A DNA stretch of 64,000 nt from CAZKHG01 sp964552655 (GTDB taxonomy: Bacteria > Bacteroidota > Bacteroidia > Bacteroidales > Tenuifilaceae): positions 4,587-68,586 of the forward strand of contig CAZKHG010000015.1 of the NCBI GenBank assembly GCA_964552655.1, written 5' to 3'. The notes under the pieces are model-generated. The model saw only the letters and a list, made by a program, of their open reading frames with translations. It made no database searches and was not told where the DNA came from. Shown here piece after piece: positions 7,467-14,575 of this stretch; position 1 is the stretch's first letter; every line of letters starts with the position of its first letter. The translations under genes were made by a program, and so were the position numbers.

Positions 7467-8411
7467 TTAGAGTTCAGTTTTTTGTTCCAGGATGGTTTTG
7501 TATTTTGATGAATTAGGGTTATCAATTTCTGTTAGTATGTTAACCACTCTGGTTTTTTCTGTGGCGTATGATTCGGAGAAAATATTGACAATTTCATCAT
7601 TTTTTGCATCAAAAAACAGCTGAAGAAAAAACATGTAGGGATCGGGTTTTTCGCGGAAAACCTTTTGGAGTGAAACCATACATTCGGCAATTTCTGCCCT
7701 GCCCTCAACCAGTTTCTCATTCATCCTGTCGAGCCCCAACCGGTGATACCTGTAGTAAACTTCCCGAACCGGTTTGTACTTGTCATTCATAATGTTTTCA
7801 ATCATCCAGTACCGGTTTTTCCTGTTTCCTTCGTAGGGTTTCCAACCTCTCTCAATTGCATTTTGTGCATTGTTCAGTACTTTTTCGGCTTTCTGAAAAT
7901 ATTCTGAGCCGCCCATGTAGGAAAAAGAATCGTAATCAATTCCCAAAATTATATAGGCATAAAAAGCAAGGATTGATGTCAGGTTGTTAAGGTGGGTGTT
8001 CTCATTGAATTCCAGTTTATCATACTCCAGGTAACGAAATTGCAAATTGTTATCCAGGTAGTTGAGCATGGTTGTATTGTATGAGGTATTAAAAATCGGC
8101 CTACGCGACTGAACCTGAATTGTGCCTTTATACTCATCAGAGCCGATTTGTTCTGTAATGTTGAGCATTATATTGCATTCAATCCTTTCATCAATGCTAT
8201 AAATGTGATTTGTCCATGAAGTATTATTCATGAACTCGTACATTGCAGTTTGAAGTGTTTGGAAAACGGTTCGGTTGGTACCCTGAATTTTCTGTGAATT
8301 TACCTGAATATTACACTTTAGTTCCTGGGAAGAAACCTGTTGAGCATTGAATATTAGAAAGCTTATTAATAAGTATCTTAATTTCATTCTTAGCTGTTTA
8401 AGTGGGTTCAT
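7467..8411 (-). CDS. DUF4835 protein, PorD-like (type IX secretion associated)
   Basis: The 314-residue protein has a signal peptide ending at VSSQ and the DUF4835 pattern: LKCNIQVN near the start, then FMNNTSWTNH, a LLNYLD-like segment and a long helical C-terminal half. Family members are often annotated as type IX secretion protein PorD. That fits the T9SS cargo seen elsewhere in the window, but the molecular role is not known to me. Its ATG overlaps the coaBC stop (ATGA), implying translational coupling. A second start at 8387 gives a cleaner signal peptide (MKLRYLLISF). Confidence 0.8.
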   Translation of the reverse strand: MNPLKQLRMKLRYLLISFLIFNAQQVSSQELKCNIQVNSQKIQGTNRTVFQTLQTAMYEFMNNTSWTNHIYSIDERIECNIMLNITEQIGSDEYKGTIQVQSRRPIFNTSYNTTMLNYLDNNLQFRYLEYDKLEFNENTHLNNLTSILAFYAYIILGIDYDSFSYMGGSEYFQKAEKVLNNAQNAIERGWKPYEGNRKNRYWMIENIMNDKYKPVREVYYRYHRLGLDRMNEKLVEGRAEIAECMVSLQKVFREKPDPYMFFLQLFFDAKNDEIVNIFSESYATEKTRVVNILTEIDNPNSSKYKTILEQKTEL

Positions 8412-9631
8412 TTTCCCTTTAAACGAAGCTGCTCAAATTTAATTGCAACTAAATCAACTATATCTTTGGCTATTTCTGCTTTGGGCTTAAGATCAAAATT
8501 GAAAGGTTTTTCGCTATTATCAAAAACCGTAACCTTATTTGTATCAACGCCAAAACCTGCTCCGGCATCATTTAATGAGTTCAAAACGATCAGATCGAGG
8601 TTTTTAGCCTTTAATTTTTTTATTGCATTCTGTTTTTCGTCGTGTGTTTCAAGGGCAAACCCAACTAACAGCTGATTTTTCTTTTTTATTTTGCCGAGTG
8701 AAGCGGCTATATCGGTTGTAGGAGCCAGAATGATTTCAAAATCACTTTTAACCCTCTTTATTTTTTCACCGGAAATTGTTTTGGGAGTATAATCTGCAAC
8801 CGCAGCAGCCATAACAGCAATATCAACCTTTTTGAAATAATGGTGAACAGCATCGTACATATCTGATGCAGTTGTAATATCAATTCTTTGTATATTAGTA
8901 TGTGTTGGGTAAACCTTGGCTGGTCCTGAAATAAAAATCACCTTAGCACCATGCCGCGCAAAACAATCAGCAATTGCCGAACCCATCTTCCCGGATGAAT
9001 GGTTTCCTATAAAACGTACAGGGTCAATAGGTTCCTGGGTTGGCCCTGATGTTACAAGTACGTTAACACCCTTGAACTTTGAACTTGCATCAAAGAAATC
9101 AACAACAGAGCTAAGAATATTCTCCGGTTCCTCCATCCTGCCCTTTCCGGAAAGTCCGCTTGCCAGTTCACCGGTTGCAGCCTCAATGATAATAACACCA
9201 TTTTTTTGGAGAATCTGAATGTTATTTTGTGTTGTTTGATGGTTGTACATATCAAGATCCATAGCTGGTGCAACCATAACAGGACATCTGGCTGACAGGT
9301 AAGTTGTTAGCAGCAAATTATCGGCAATTCCGGTGGCCATCTTGGCGATGGTGTTGGCTGATGCCGGAGCAATCAGGTAAAGGTCAGCCCACAAACCCAA
9401 ATCAACATGGCTGTTCCATGATCCGTTTTCTGGGTCGAAGAAGTCAACCAGGATAGGGTTTTTGGAGAGTGTTGCCAGGGTAAGAGGTGTGATGAACTCT
9501 TTTGCCAAAGGGGTCATTATAACTTTTACCTCAGCACCTTCTTTAACCAGTAATCTAACAAGCATTGCAGCTTTATAAGCTGCAATGCTACCAGTAATAC
9601 CTAAAATAATATGTTTCCCGGCAAGTTTCAC
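8408..9631 (-). CDS. coaBC: Bifunctional phosphopantothenoylcysteine decarboxylase / phosphopantothenate-cysteine ligase
   Basis: The 407-residue fusion carries out two steps of coenzyme A synthesis. The N-terminal flavoprotein (CoaC) domain spans about 1-180, with GITGSIAAYKA, the HVDLGLWADLYLIAPASANT segment and the APAMDLDMY substrate clamp. The CoaB domain follows (about 190-400), with TSGPTQEPIDPVRFIGNHSSG and the AAVADYTP and IKRVKSD motifs. It overlaps rpoZ upstream and the DUF4835 gene downstream by four bases each. Confidence 0.96.
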   Translation of the reverse strand: MKLAGKHIILGITGSIAAYKAAMLVRLLVKEGAEVKVIMTPLAKEFITPLTLATLSKNPILVDFFDPENGSWNSHVDLGLWADLYLIAPASANTIAKMATGIADNLLLTTYLSARCPVMVAPAMDLDMYNHQTTQNNIQILQKNGVIIIEAATGELASGLSGKGRMEEPENILSSVVDFFDASSKFKGVNVLVTSGPTQEPIDPVRFIGNHSSGKMGSAIADCFARHGAKVIFISGPAKVYPTHTNIQRIDITTASDMYDAVHHYFKKVDIAVMAAAVADYTPKTISGEKIKRVKSDFEIILAPTTDIAASLGKIKKKNQLLVGFALETHDEKQNAIKKLKAKNLDLIVLNSLNDAGAGFGVDTNKVTVFDNSEKPFNFDLKPKAEIAKDIVDLVAIKFEQLRLKGK

Positions 9632-9969
9632 AAAACCTTATCAGTTTCTTCTGTAGAAACACCCTTCCTGTAATATAACTTACCATCAATGTACTCCTGA
9701 GTGGCAATTAATGTAGGTTTGGGCAAACGCTCATAAAATTTTGATATCTCGATTTGCTCCCGATTTTCAAACACCTCTTCGAGGTTATCGGTATAATAAG
9801 CAAACTCCTCGAGTTTTCGGTTAAGCTCGTGTTTCATATCGTGGCTAATCTTATTAGCCCTTTTGGCAATTATTCTTACACTCTCATAGATGTTTGAAGT
9901 TTCGCGCTCTATTTTATCAATATCGCGGGTAACTGTTGATGGAGCTGCATTTGTTTTCTTAAAGTCCAT
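9628..9969 (-). CDS. rpoZ: RNA polymerase omega subunit (Rpb6-like)
   Basis: The 113-residue protein has the Bacteroidota omega/Rpb6 pattern: SNIYESVRIIAKRANKIS, which contacts beta', and a C-terminal extension with PKPTLIATQEYIDGKL. It helps assemble RNA polymerase. Its place between bamD and coaBC is conserved in Bacteroidota and supports the call. The stop codon overlaps the coaBC start. Confidence 0.88.
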   Translation of the reverse strand: MDFKKTNAAPSTVTRDIDKIERETSNIYESVRIIAKRANKISHDMKHELNRKLEEFAYYTDNLEEVFENREQIEISKFYERLPKPTLIATQEYIDGKLYYRKGVSTEETDKVL

Positions 9970-9972
9970 ATT

Positions 9973-10788
9973 TTACTTATTTTGATTTCCTAAAATTTTC
10001 ACAGAGTTTTCGTACATTCTTTTGGCATCCTTCAGGTATTGGGTATCAGGGTACTCCCCAACCAGCGTATAGTATTCATCTATAGTTGATTGAAACCTCT
10101 CCTTGCGCTTTTTAGGGACACTATTATCCGCCAATAGGTATGATGATTTTAAAATCAGATAAAGCTGTTCCTCCCTGTAACTACTCATGGGATAGTCTTT
10201 CAGGCTATTCTTAAAAGCTACTATAGCCGCTTTATACTCCCCGATAGTGTAGTAGAGTTTTGCGCTTAAATAGGCCTTGTATATCAGCTTATTCTTCAAC
10301 TCGATCATGATATCAGTAACCTCCTGCACCCTCTCCGAATTGGGGTATCTGCTCAAAAATTCTGCAAATGCAGATAGAGCAGCCTGTGTATTATCCTGAT
10401 CAAGCTCTGCACGAGGTGATGATTGGTAATAACAGTAGGCGTACATAAATTCAGCATCCTCAGTAAAGACGCTGCGAGGGAATGTTTTTCTAAATTTATC
10501 GAAATAATGGCCAGCCAGTAAAAAATCGCCCTGGTGATAGTTGCCAATAGCCAGGTAGTATTCTACGGTGTCAGATTGTTGGGTTCCTTTATAAATTGGG
10601 GAAAGCTGTTCAAACAGAGCTGTTGAATGATAATAGTCGCCCTTTACAAAATATTCCAACGCCTTATTGTACTTTAAATCGTAATCTTTGCTCTTTAGAA
10701 TCTTCTCATATCCACTGCATGATGCTAAAATCAAACCAGAAATAACTATAAATAAAAGAATTTTAATCGGAATTATACTTTTCATCAT
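9973..10788 (-). CDS. bamD: Outer membrane assembly lipoprotein BamD
   Basis: The 271-residue protein has a lipoprotein signal with lipobox LASC and consecutive TPR-type helix pairs (ALEYFVKGDYYHSTALFEQL, AFAEFLSRYPNSERV, AFKNSLKDYPMSSYREEQLY). BamD is the essential accessory lipoprotein of the BAM complex that folds beta-barrel proteins, including the SusC in this window, into the outer membrane. It is the first gene of the operon. Two adjacent ATGs (10788, 10785) are possible. Confidence 0.93.
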   Translation of the reverse strand: MMKSIIPIKILLFIVISGLILASCSGYEKILKSKDYDLKYNKALEYFVKGDYYHSTALFEQLSPIYKGTQQSDTVEYYLAIGNYHQGDFLLAGHYFDKFRKTFPRSVFTEDAEFMYAYCYYQSSPRAELDQDNTQAALSAFAEFLSRYPNSERVQEVTDIMIELKNKLIYKAYLSAKLYYTIGEYKAAIVAFKNSLKDYPMSSYREEQLYLILKSSYLLADNSVPKKRKERFQSTIDEYYTLVGEYPDTQYLKDAKRMYENSVKILGNQNK

Positions 10789-10851
10789 AAAGGCATTTTT
10801 ATATTAACCTGATTAAGAATGTTTTATTGCACTCTCAGCAAAATAAGCAGG

Positions 10852-10859
10852 CAAAGTTA
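10852..10859 (-). promoter_or_regulatory. -7 element before bamD operon
   Basis: The minus strand reads TAACTTTG, an exact TAnnTTTG match 64 bases before the bamD ATG. No TTG was found at the expected distance upstream, so only the -7 half is supported. Confidence 0.35.
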
Positions 10860-10962
10860 GAAAGATTTGGCAATTCTTTAAAATTTTTTTGTAAAACTTA
10901 ACATTTCAAGGGTATCATTCAATAGAATGATCGGGTTAAAATTTTTGAATCTCCAAAAGGTT

Positions 10963-10991
10963 TTGCGGGTAATCAAAAAAGTGTACTTTTG
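10963..10991 (+). promoter_or_regulatory. Promoter for the alpha-oxoamine synthase gene
   Basis: TTG at 10963-10965, an 18-base spacer and TACTTTTG at 10984-10991 match the Bacteroidota consensus exactly, 37 bases before the GTG start at 11029. Confidence 0.6.
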
Positions 10992-11028
10992 CTAGGTTTT
11001 TAAAATTTAAATTCTAAAAAATATAGTC

Positions 11029-12270
11029 GTGGATATATTTGATAAGATTAAAAAGAATATGGGCCCGATTGGTCAATACCAGAAGCAGGGTCATGGCTAT
11101 TTTGCCTTTCCAAAACTTGAAGGGGAGATTAAGCCCAGAATGATGTTCCGGGGGAAAGAGGTACTTACCTGGAGCTTAAATAACTACCTTGGTTTGGCAA
11201 ACCACCCCGATGTTCGCAAAGCAGACTCAGAAGCTGCAGAGCAATACGGGATGGCTTACCCGATGGGCGCAAGGATGATGAGCGGGCAAACCCGTAAACA
11301 TGAAGAGCTGGAGCGAAAACTGGCTGAATTTGTTGGGAAGCCTTCGGCATACCTGCTAAATTTCGGTTATCAGGGTATGGTATCTATCATTGACTCACTT
11401 CTGGGAAGAAATGATGTTGTAGTTTACGATTCTGAGTCACATGCCTGTATTATAGACGGCTTAAGACTTTTCCCGGGAAAAAGGTTTGTTTATCAGCATA
11501 ATGATATTGAAAGTTGCAGGAAACAGCTAGCGCATGCAACAAATGTTGCCGAAAAAACCGGTGGAGGAATCCTTGTAATTACAGAAGGTGTGTTTGGAAT
11601 GGCCGGTGATCTGGGAAATTTAAAAGGAATTGTTGATTTAAAGAAGGATTTTAACTTCCGGATTCTGCTTGATGATGCCCATGGTTTTGGAACAATGGGA
11701 AAAAGAGGTGCCGGAACCGGTGAATACTTCGGGGTTCAGGATCAGATTGATGTTTACTTCTCGACCTTTGCCAAAAGTATGGCAGGAATTGGCGCTTTTG
11801 TAGCAGCTGATGAAGAAGTGGTTAACTACTTAACCTATAACCTTCGTTCACAAATATTTGCTAAATCTCTCCCGATGCCAATGGTAATAGGAGCATTAAA
11901 ACGATTAGAACTTCTAGAATCGAAGCCTGAACTCAGAGAAAAACTATGGACAGTTGTAAAAGCACTCCAGAAAGGGTTAAAAGAAGCCGAATTTGATATT
12001 GGCAAAACCGAATCACCTGTTACACCGGTTTATATGAAAGGTGGCATTGTTGAAGCCACAAACCTGGTTTATGATCTGAGAGAAAATTATGGTATCTTTT
12101 GTTCCATCGTAATTTATCCGGTTATCCCAAAAGGACAGATCTTGTTACGTCTTATCCCAACTGCTGTTCACACCCTTGAAGATGTAAAACAAACGATTGA
12201 GGCATTTAAGATTTGCAGGGAAAAATTACTGGCAGGAAAATACAACACCGAGAGTTTTGTGCAGATTTAG
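11029..12270 (+). CDS. spt: PLP-dependent alpha-oxoamine synthase, serine palmitoyltransferase type
   Basis: The 413-residue fold-type I PLP enzyme belongs to the alpha-oxoamine synthase family, with SLNNYLGLANHPDV, the DDAHGFGTMG loop and the PLP lysine in STFAKSMAG. In Bacteroidota this subgroup is usually serine palmitoyltransferase, which condenses serine with an acyl-CoA to begin sphingolipid synthesis. Glycine C-acetyltransferase and 8-amino-7-oxononanoate synthase are related alternatives. No other sphingolipid or biotin genes lie beside it to decide. It starts at GTG, supported by an exact consensus promoter 37 bases upstream, and is monocistronic. Confidence 0.8.
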   Translation: MDIFDKIKKNMGPIGQYQKQGHGYFAFPKLEGEIKPRMMFRGKEVLTWSLNNYLGLANHPDVRKADSEAAEQYGMAYPMGARMMSGQTRKHEELERKLAEFVGKPSAYLLNFGYQGMVSIIDSLLGRNDVVVYDSESHACIIDGLRLFPGKRFVYQHNDIESCRKQLAHATNVAEKTGGGILVITEGVFGMAGDLGNLKGIVDLKKDFNFRILLDDAHGFGTMGKRGAGTGEYFGVQDQIDVYFSTFAKSMAGIGAFVAADEEVVNYLTYNLRSQIFAKSLPMPMVIGALKRLELLESKPELREKLWTVVKALQKGLKEAEFDIGKTESPVTPVYMKGGIVEATNLVYDLRENYGIFCSIVIYPVIPKGQILLRLIPTAVHTLEDVKQTIEAFKICREKLLAGKYNTESFVQI

Positions 12271-12295
12271 AAATAATCACATTCGAATTTAAAAC

Positions 12296-12320
12296 AAAAA
12301 AGCCCCGTTGGGGCTTTTTT
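12296..12320. terminator. Bidirectional terminator between spt and trxB
   Basis: AAAAAAGCCCC, loop GTT and GGGGCTTTTTT give an 11-bp symmetric stem with A and T tracts that works in both directions between the convergent genes. The trxB stop codon overlaps its edge. Confidence 0.9.
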
Positions 12321-13315
12321 TATTTAAGTTCGGCAAGGTACCGTTCTGTATCAATTGCGGCCATACAGCCAGAACCAGCTGCTGTAATGGCTTGCCGGTA
12401 GTGCGGATCCTGGACATCGCCACAGGCAAATACTCCGGGGATATTGGTTTTAGTAGTTCCGGGTTTGGTTTTGATATATCCCACCTCGTCAGTATCAATC
12501 CACGGCTTAAATATTTCAGAATTTGGCTGATGCCCTATGGCTACAAAAAATCCGGTTATATCTTTTTTAACCTCATTCCCGGTTTTGGTATCAATTAACA
12601 CCACGCCGTTTACTCCACTCATATCGCCCACAATTTCCTTGGTAACATGTTCAAACAGGACTTCAATATTCGGAGTTCTGAGTACCCTTTCCTGCATTGC
12701 CTTAGACGCTCTTAAAAATGGTTTTCTTACTATCAGGTAAACCTTTTTACAGATTCCTGCTAAATAGGTAGCTTCTTCCGCTGCAGTATCACCACCACCA
12801 ACAACTGCAACATCCTTGTTTTTATAGAAAAATCCATCGCATGTTGCACATGCAGACACTCCTTGTCCCTTAAACTTCTCCTCTGATTCTATACCAAGAT
12901 ATTTGGCTGTGGCTCCGGTTGAAATTATTAAAGCATCCGTTTCAATTACCTTTTCGTCATCTATTGTAATTTTGAATGGAGTTTTCGATAAATCAGTTGC
13001 TGTTGCAATACCAAATCTGACATCTGTACCAAACCTCATGGCTTGTTTTTTTAGGTCTTCCATCATTTCAGGTCCGGTAATACCCTCCGGATAACCGGGA
13101 AAATTTTCAACCTCGGTTGTAGTGGTAAGCTGTCCGCCAGGTTGTATTCCTTCATAAAGTACAGGGTTCAAGTTTGCACGTGAAGCATAAATTGCAGCTG
13201 TATAACCCGCAGGGCCTGACCCCAATATTAAAACTTTTACATGCTCTACTGGTAAGTTTTCATTCCTTGAAGAATTATCATTACTCTGATTGTTCAGCGG
13301 TTTAAATAAGTCCAT
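12320..13315 (-). CDS. trxB: Thioredoxin-disulfide reductase
   Basis: The 331-residue flavoprotein reduces thioredoxin with NADPH in the cytoplasm. The FAD motif GSGPAGYTAAIYA, the redox-active CATC in VSACATCDGFFY, the NADPH motif VVGGGDTAAEEA and the C-terminal FACGDVQD segment are present. An N-terminal extension of about 25 residues rich in Asn and Ser precedes the FAD fold. A start at an internal codon cannot be excluded, but the promoter position supports the ATG at 13315. Confidence 0.95.
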   Translation of the reverse strand: MDLFKPLNNQSNDNSSRNENLPVEHVKVLILGSGPAGYTAAIYASRANLNPVLYEGIQPGGQLTTTTEVENFPGYPEGITGPEMMEDLKKQAMRFGTDVRFGIATATDLSKTPFKITIDDEKVIETDALIISTGATAKYLGIESEEKFKGQGVSACATCDGFFYKNKDVAVVGGGDTAAEEATYLAGICKKVYLIVRKPFLRASKAMQERVLRTPNIEVLFEHVTKEIVGDMSGVNGVVLIDTKTGNEVKKDITGFFVAIGHQPNSEIFKPWIDTDEVGYIKTKPGTTKTNIPGVFACGDVQDPHYRQAITAAGSGCMAAIDTERYLAELK

Positions 13316-13343
13316 AATTTGTTTTTTTATAATTATTAGGTTC

Positions 13344-13376
13344 CAAAATTAGCTATTATCAATAATTATTAAACAA
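13344..13376 (-). promoter_or_regulatory. trxB promoter
   Basis: The minus strand has TTG (13376-13374), a 22-base spacer and TAATTTTG (13351-13344), an exact -7 match 29 bases before the trxB ATG. Confidence 0.5.
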
Positions 13377-13424
13377 TCTAAATTAAAAAAGGATTAGTAT
13401 GTTTCTGAATTCAAAAAAAGGGAC

Positions 13425-13432
13425 TATTTTTG
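13425..13432 (+). promoter_or_regulatory. -7 element upstream of the tRNA-Pro array
   Basis: TATTTTTG is an exact TAnnTTTG match 16 bases before the first 67-bp unit at 13449. A clean TTG is not found at the right distance. If used, transcription would begin near 13439 and run through all repeat units into the tRNA. Confidence 0.4.
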
Positions 13433-13448
13433 CATTCTCAAAAAATAT

Positions 13449-13819
13449 CGGGGTGTGGTCCCGCCGCTGGCGGGATACTTGCACAGGGGTGCAAGGAACC
13501 TATAAAGATGATATTCGGGGTGTGGTCCCGCCGCTGGCGGGATACTTGCACAGGGGTGCAAGGAACCTANNNNNNNNNNNNNNNNNNNNNNNNNNNNNNN
13601 NNNNNNNNNNNNNNNNNNNNNNNNNNNNNNNNNNNNNNNNNNNNNNNNNNNNNNNNNNNNNNNNNNNNNCTATAAAGATGATATTCGGGGTGTGGTCCCG
13701 CCGCTGGCGGGATACTTGCACAGGAGTGCAAGGAACCTATAAAGATGATATTCGGGGTGTGGTCCCGCCGCTGGCGGGATACTTGCACAGGAGTGCAAGG
13801 AACCTATAAAGATGATATT
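13449..13819 (+). repeat. 67-bp tandem array derived from the tRNA-Pro 5' half
   Basis: Units start at 13449, 13516 (cut by the gap at 13569), 13686 and 13753; 13670-13685 is the tail of another. The canonical tRNA at 13820 follows exactly in phase. Each unit opens like the tRNA (CGGGGTGTGG), has the palindrome TCCCGCC-GCT-GGCGGGA where the D arm should be, then CTTGCAC-AGGG-GTGCAAG where the anticodon arm should be. It then ends in GAACC plus an AT-rich 15-base spacer, with no T arm or 3' acceptor strand. Units before the gap have loop AGGG and those after it AGGA; otherwise they are identical. Confidence 0.9.
13570..13669. other. Scaffold gap (100 N)
   Basis: There are exactly 100 N inside the 67-bp tandem array, so the number of repeat units is unknown. 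Confidence 0.99.
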
Positions 13820-13893
13820 CGGGGTGTGGCGCAGTTGGCTAGCGTACTTGCATGGGGTGCAAGTGGTCGACCGTTCGAGTCGGTTCACCCCGA
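13820..13893 (+). tRNA. tRNA-Pro (anticodon GGG)
   Basis: The 74-nt sequence folds as a full cloverleaf. The acceptor is CGGGGTG/CACCCCG, with the C1-G72 pair typical of bacterial tRNA-Pro and discriminator A73. The D arm is GCGC-AGTTGGCTA-GCGT with G18-G19. The anticodon arm is CTTGC-ATGGGGT-GCAAG, which puts GGG at 34-36. The variable loop is five bases and the T arm is GACCG-TTCGAGT-CGGTT. CCA is not encoded. It is the only intact tRNA in the window and lies in phase at the end of the tandem array. Confidence 0.96.
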
Positions 13894-13900
13894 CAATTGA

Positions 13901-13932
13901 GCAAGGGGCTTTGGAGCCCCTTGCTTTATTTT
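13901..13932 (+). terminator. tRNA-Pro terminator, copy 1
   Basis: GCAAGGGGCT, loop TTGG and AGCCCCTTGC form a perfect 10-bp stem followed by TTTATTTTA, seven bases after the tRNA. The same hairpin follows the two tRNA-like copies at 14141 and 14464. Confidence 0.88.
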
Positions 13933-14015
13933 AGAACCTCCAATCACTTATATAAAATCCTTTTTTTTTGTTTATTTATTTCAGAATTTGCCTTTACCCA
14001 TATCTCCTTTCCACC

Positions 14016-14115
14016 NNNNNNNNNNNNNNNNNNNNNNNNNNNNNNNNNNNNNNNNNNNNNNNNNNNNNNNNNNNNNNNNNNNNNNNNNNNNNNNNNNNNN
14101 NNNNNNNNNNNNNNN
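14016..14115. other. Scaffold gap (100 N)
   Basis: There are exactly 100 N. The flanks are near-identical: 13885-14015 and 14125-14256 match except for a run of nine versus ten T, so this is either a tandem duplication or two assembled versions of one locus. Confidence 0.99.
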
Positions 14116-14133
14116 ACGGCGGGGTCACCCCGA
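14116..14133 (+). pseudogene. 3' end of a tRNA-Pro-like element (palindromic T arm)
   Basis: The sequence after the gap begins inside the palindrome arm ACGGCGGGGT and continues with CACCCCGA, the tRNA-Pro acceptor 3' strand and discriminator. This matches the end of the element at 14379-14456 rather than the canonical tRNA. The 5' part is lost in the gap. Confidence 0.7.
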
Positions 14134-14140
14134 CAATTGA

Positions 14141-14172
14141 GCAAGGGGCTTTGGAGCCCCTTGCTTTATTTT
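14141..14172 (+). terminator. tRNA-Pro terminator, copy 2
   Basis: Same 10-bp hairpin and T-rich tail as at 13901, following the partial tRNA-like element. Confidence 0.8.
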
Positions 14173-14378
14173 AGAACCTCCAATCACTTATATAAAATCC
14201 TTTTTTTTTTGTTTATTTATTTCAGAATTTGCCTTTACCCATATCTCCTTTCCACCTAGGCTGGATTTGATATACTCTGTTCTTGGTAGAATCCGAATTG
14301 GGCAGGAGTCGGAATATAATTTACTTCCCAAAAAAATTCAGCTTAACGGCATGTAAGGTACCTTTATGGAACATTTAC

Positions 14379-14456
14379 CGGGGTGTGGTCCCGCCGCCGG
14401 CGGGATACTTGCATGGGGTGCAAGGGATCGCCCCGCCAACGGCGGGGTCACCCCGA
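14379..14456 (+). pseudogene. tRNA-Pro-like element with D and T arms replaced by palindromes
   Basis: The acceptor strands (CGGGGTG and CACCCCG plus A), T8-G9 and the whole anticodon arm (CTTGC-ATGGGGT-GCAAG, anticodon GGG) are identical to the tRNA-Pro at 13820. The D arm is replaced by TCCCGCC-GCC-GGCGGGA. The T arm is replaced by G-CCCCGCC-AAC-GGCGGGG-T. A14, G18-G19, T54-T55-C56 and A58 are all lost, so normal tRNA tertiary structure is not possible. A near-consensus -7 element (TACCTTTA at 14359-14366) and the tRNA terminator flank it, so it may still be transcribed. It could be a decayed tRNA, a stable decoy RNA or a palindrome insertion product. Confidence 0.75.
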
Positions 14457-14463
14457 CAATTGA

Positions 14464-14493
14464 GCAAGGGGCTTTGGAGCCCCTTGCTTTATT
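14464..14493 (+). terminator. tRNA-Pro terminator, copy 3
   Basis: Same GCAAGGGGCT/AGCCCCTTGC hairpin followed by TTTATTATTT, seven bases after the modified tRNA-like element. Confidence 0.85.
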
Positions 14494-14523
14494 ATTTATC
14501 CAAATCCATAATGGCTATAAAAT

Positions 14524-14558
14524 AAATTAGAAAAGCCCTGAGAGGGCTTTTCTAATTT
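14524..14558. terminator. Bidirectional terminator after susD
   Basis: AAATTAGAAAAGCCCT, loop GAG and AGGGCTTTTCTAATTT form a perfect 16-bp stem with A and T tracts on both sides, 17 bases past the susD stop on the minus strand. Confidence 0.9.
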
Positions 14559-14575
14559 ATACATTTTAAGGTTTA

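Larger units (their letters stand above)
13316..14575. other. Non-coding tRNA-Pro / palindrome region (1.26 kb)
   Basis: No protein gene is supported here. Long open frames through the repeats come only from the repeat unit and the N runs. The block holds, in order, the trxB promoter, a -7 element, a 67-bp tandem array, tRNA-Pro(GGG), a terminator hairpin, a gap, a second copy of the tRNA 3' end with its downstream flank, an unexplained 122-base stretch (14257-14378), a full tRNA-Pro-like element with swapped arms, its terminator and the susD-side terminator. GC-rich palindromes stand out sharply from the AT-rich background. Confidence 0.85.

Noticed and set aside
13399..13809. Long open frames through the repeat block encoding GVWSRRWRDTCTGVQ-type repeats
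   Set aside because: The frames exist only because the 67-bp repeat and the N run lack stops in several frames on both strands. There is no start context, and the sequence is explained by the tRNA-derived repeat.
13449..13819. CRISPR array
   Set aside because: Units are contiguous with no unique spacers, contain tRNA sequence, and no cas genes are present.
14257..14378. Remnant of another tRNA between the two tRNA-like copies
   Set aside because: I looked for acceptor and T-loop motifs and found none that pair.
13852..14525. Open frames across the tRNA and its downstream flank
   Set aside because: They run through a confirmed tRNA, a terminator and a gap, and have no protein-like features.
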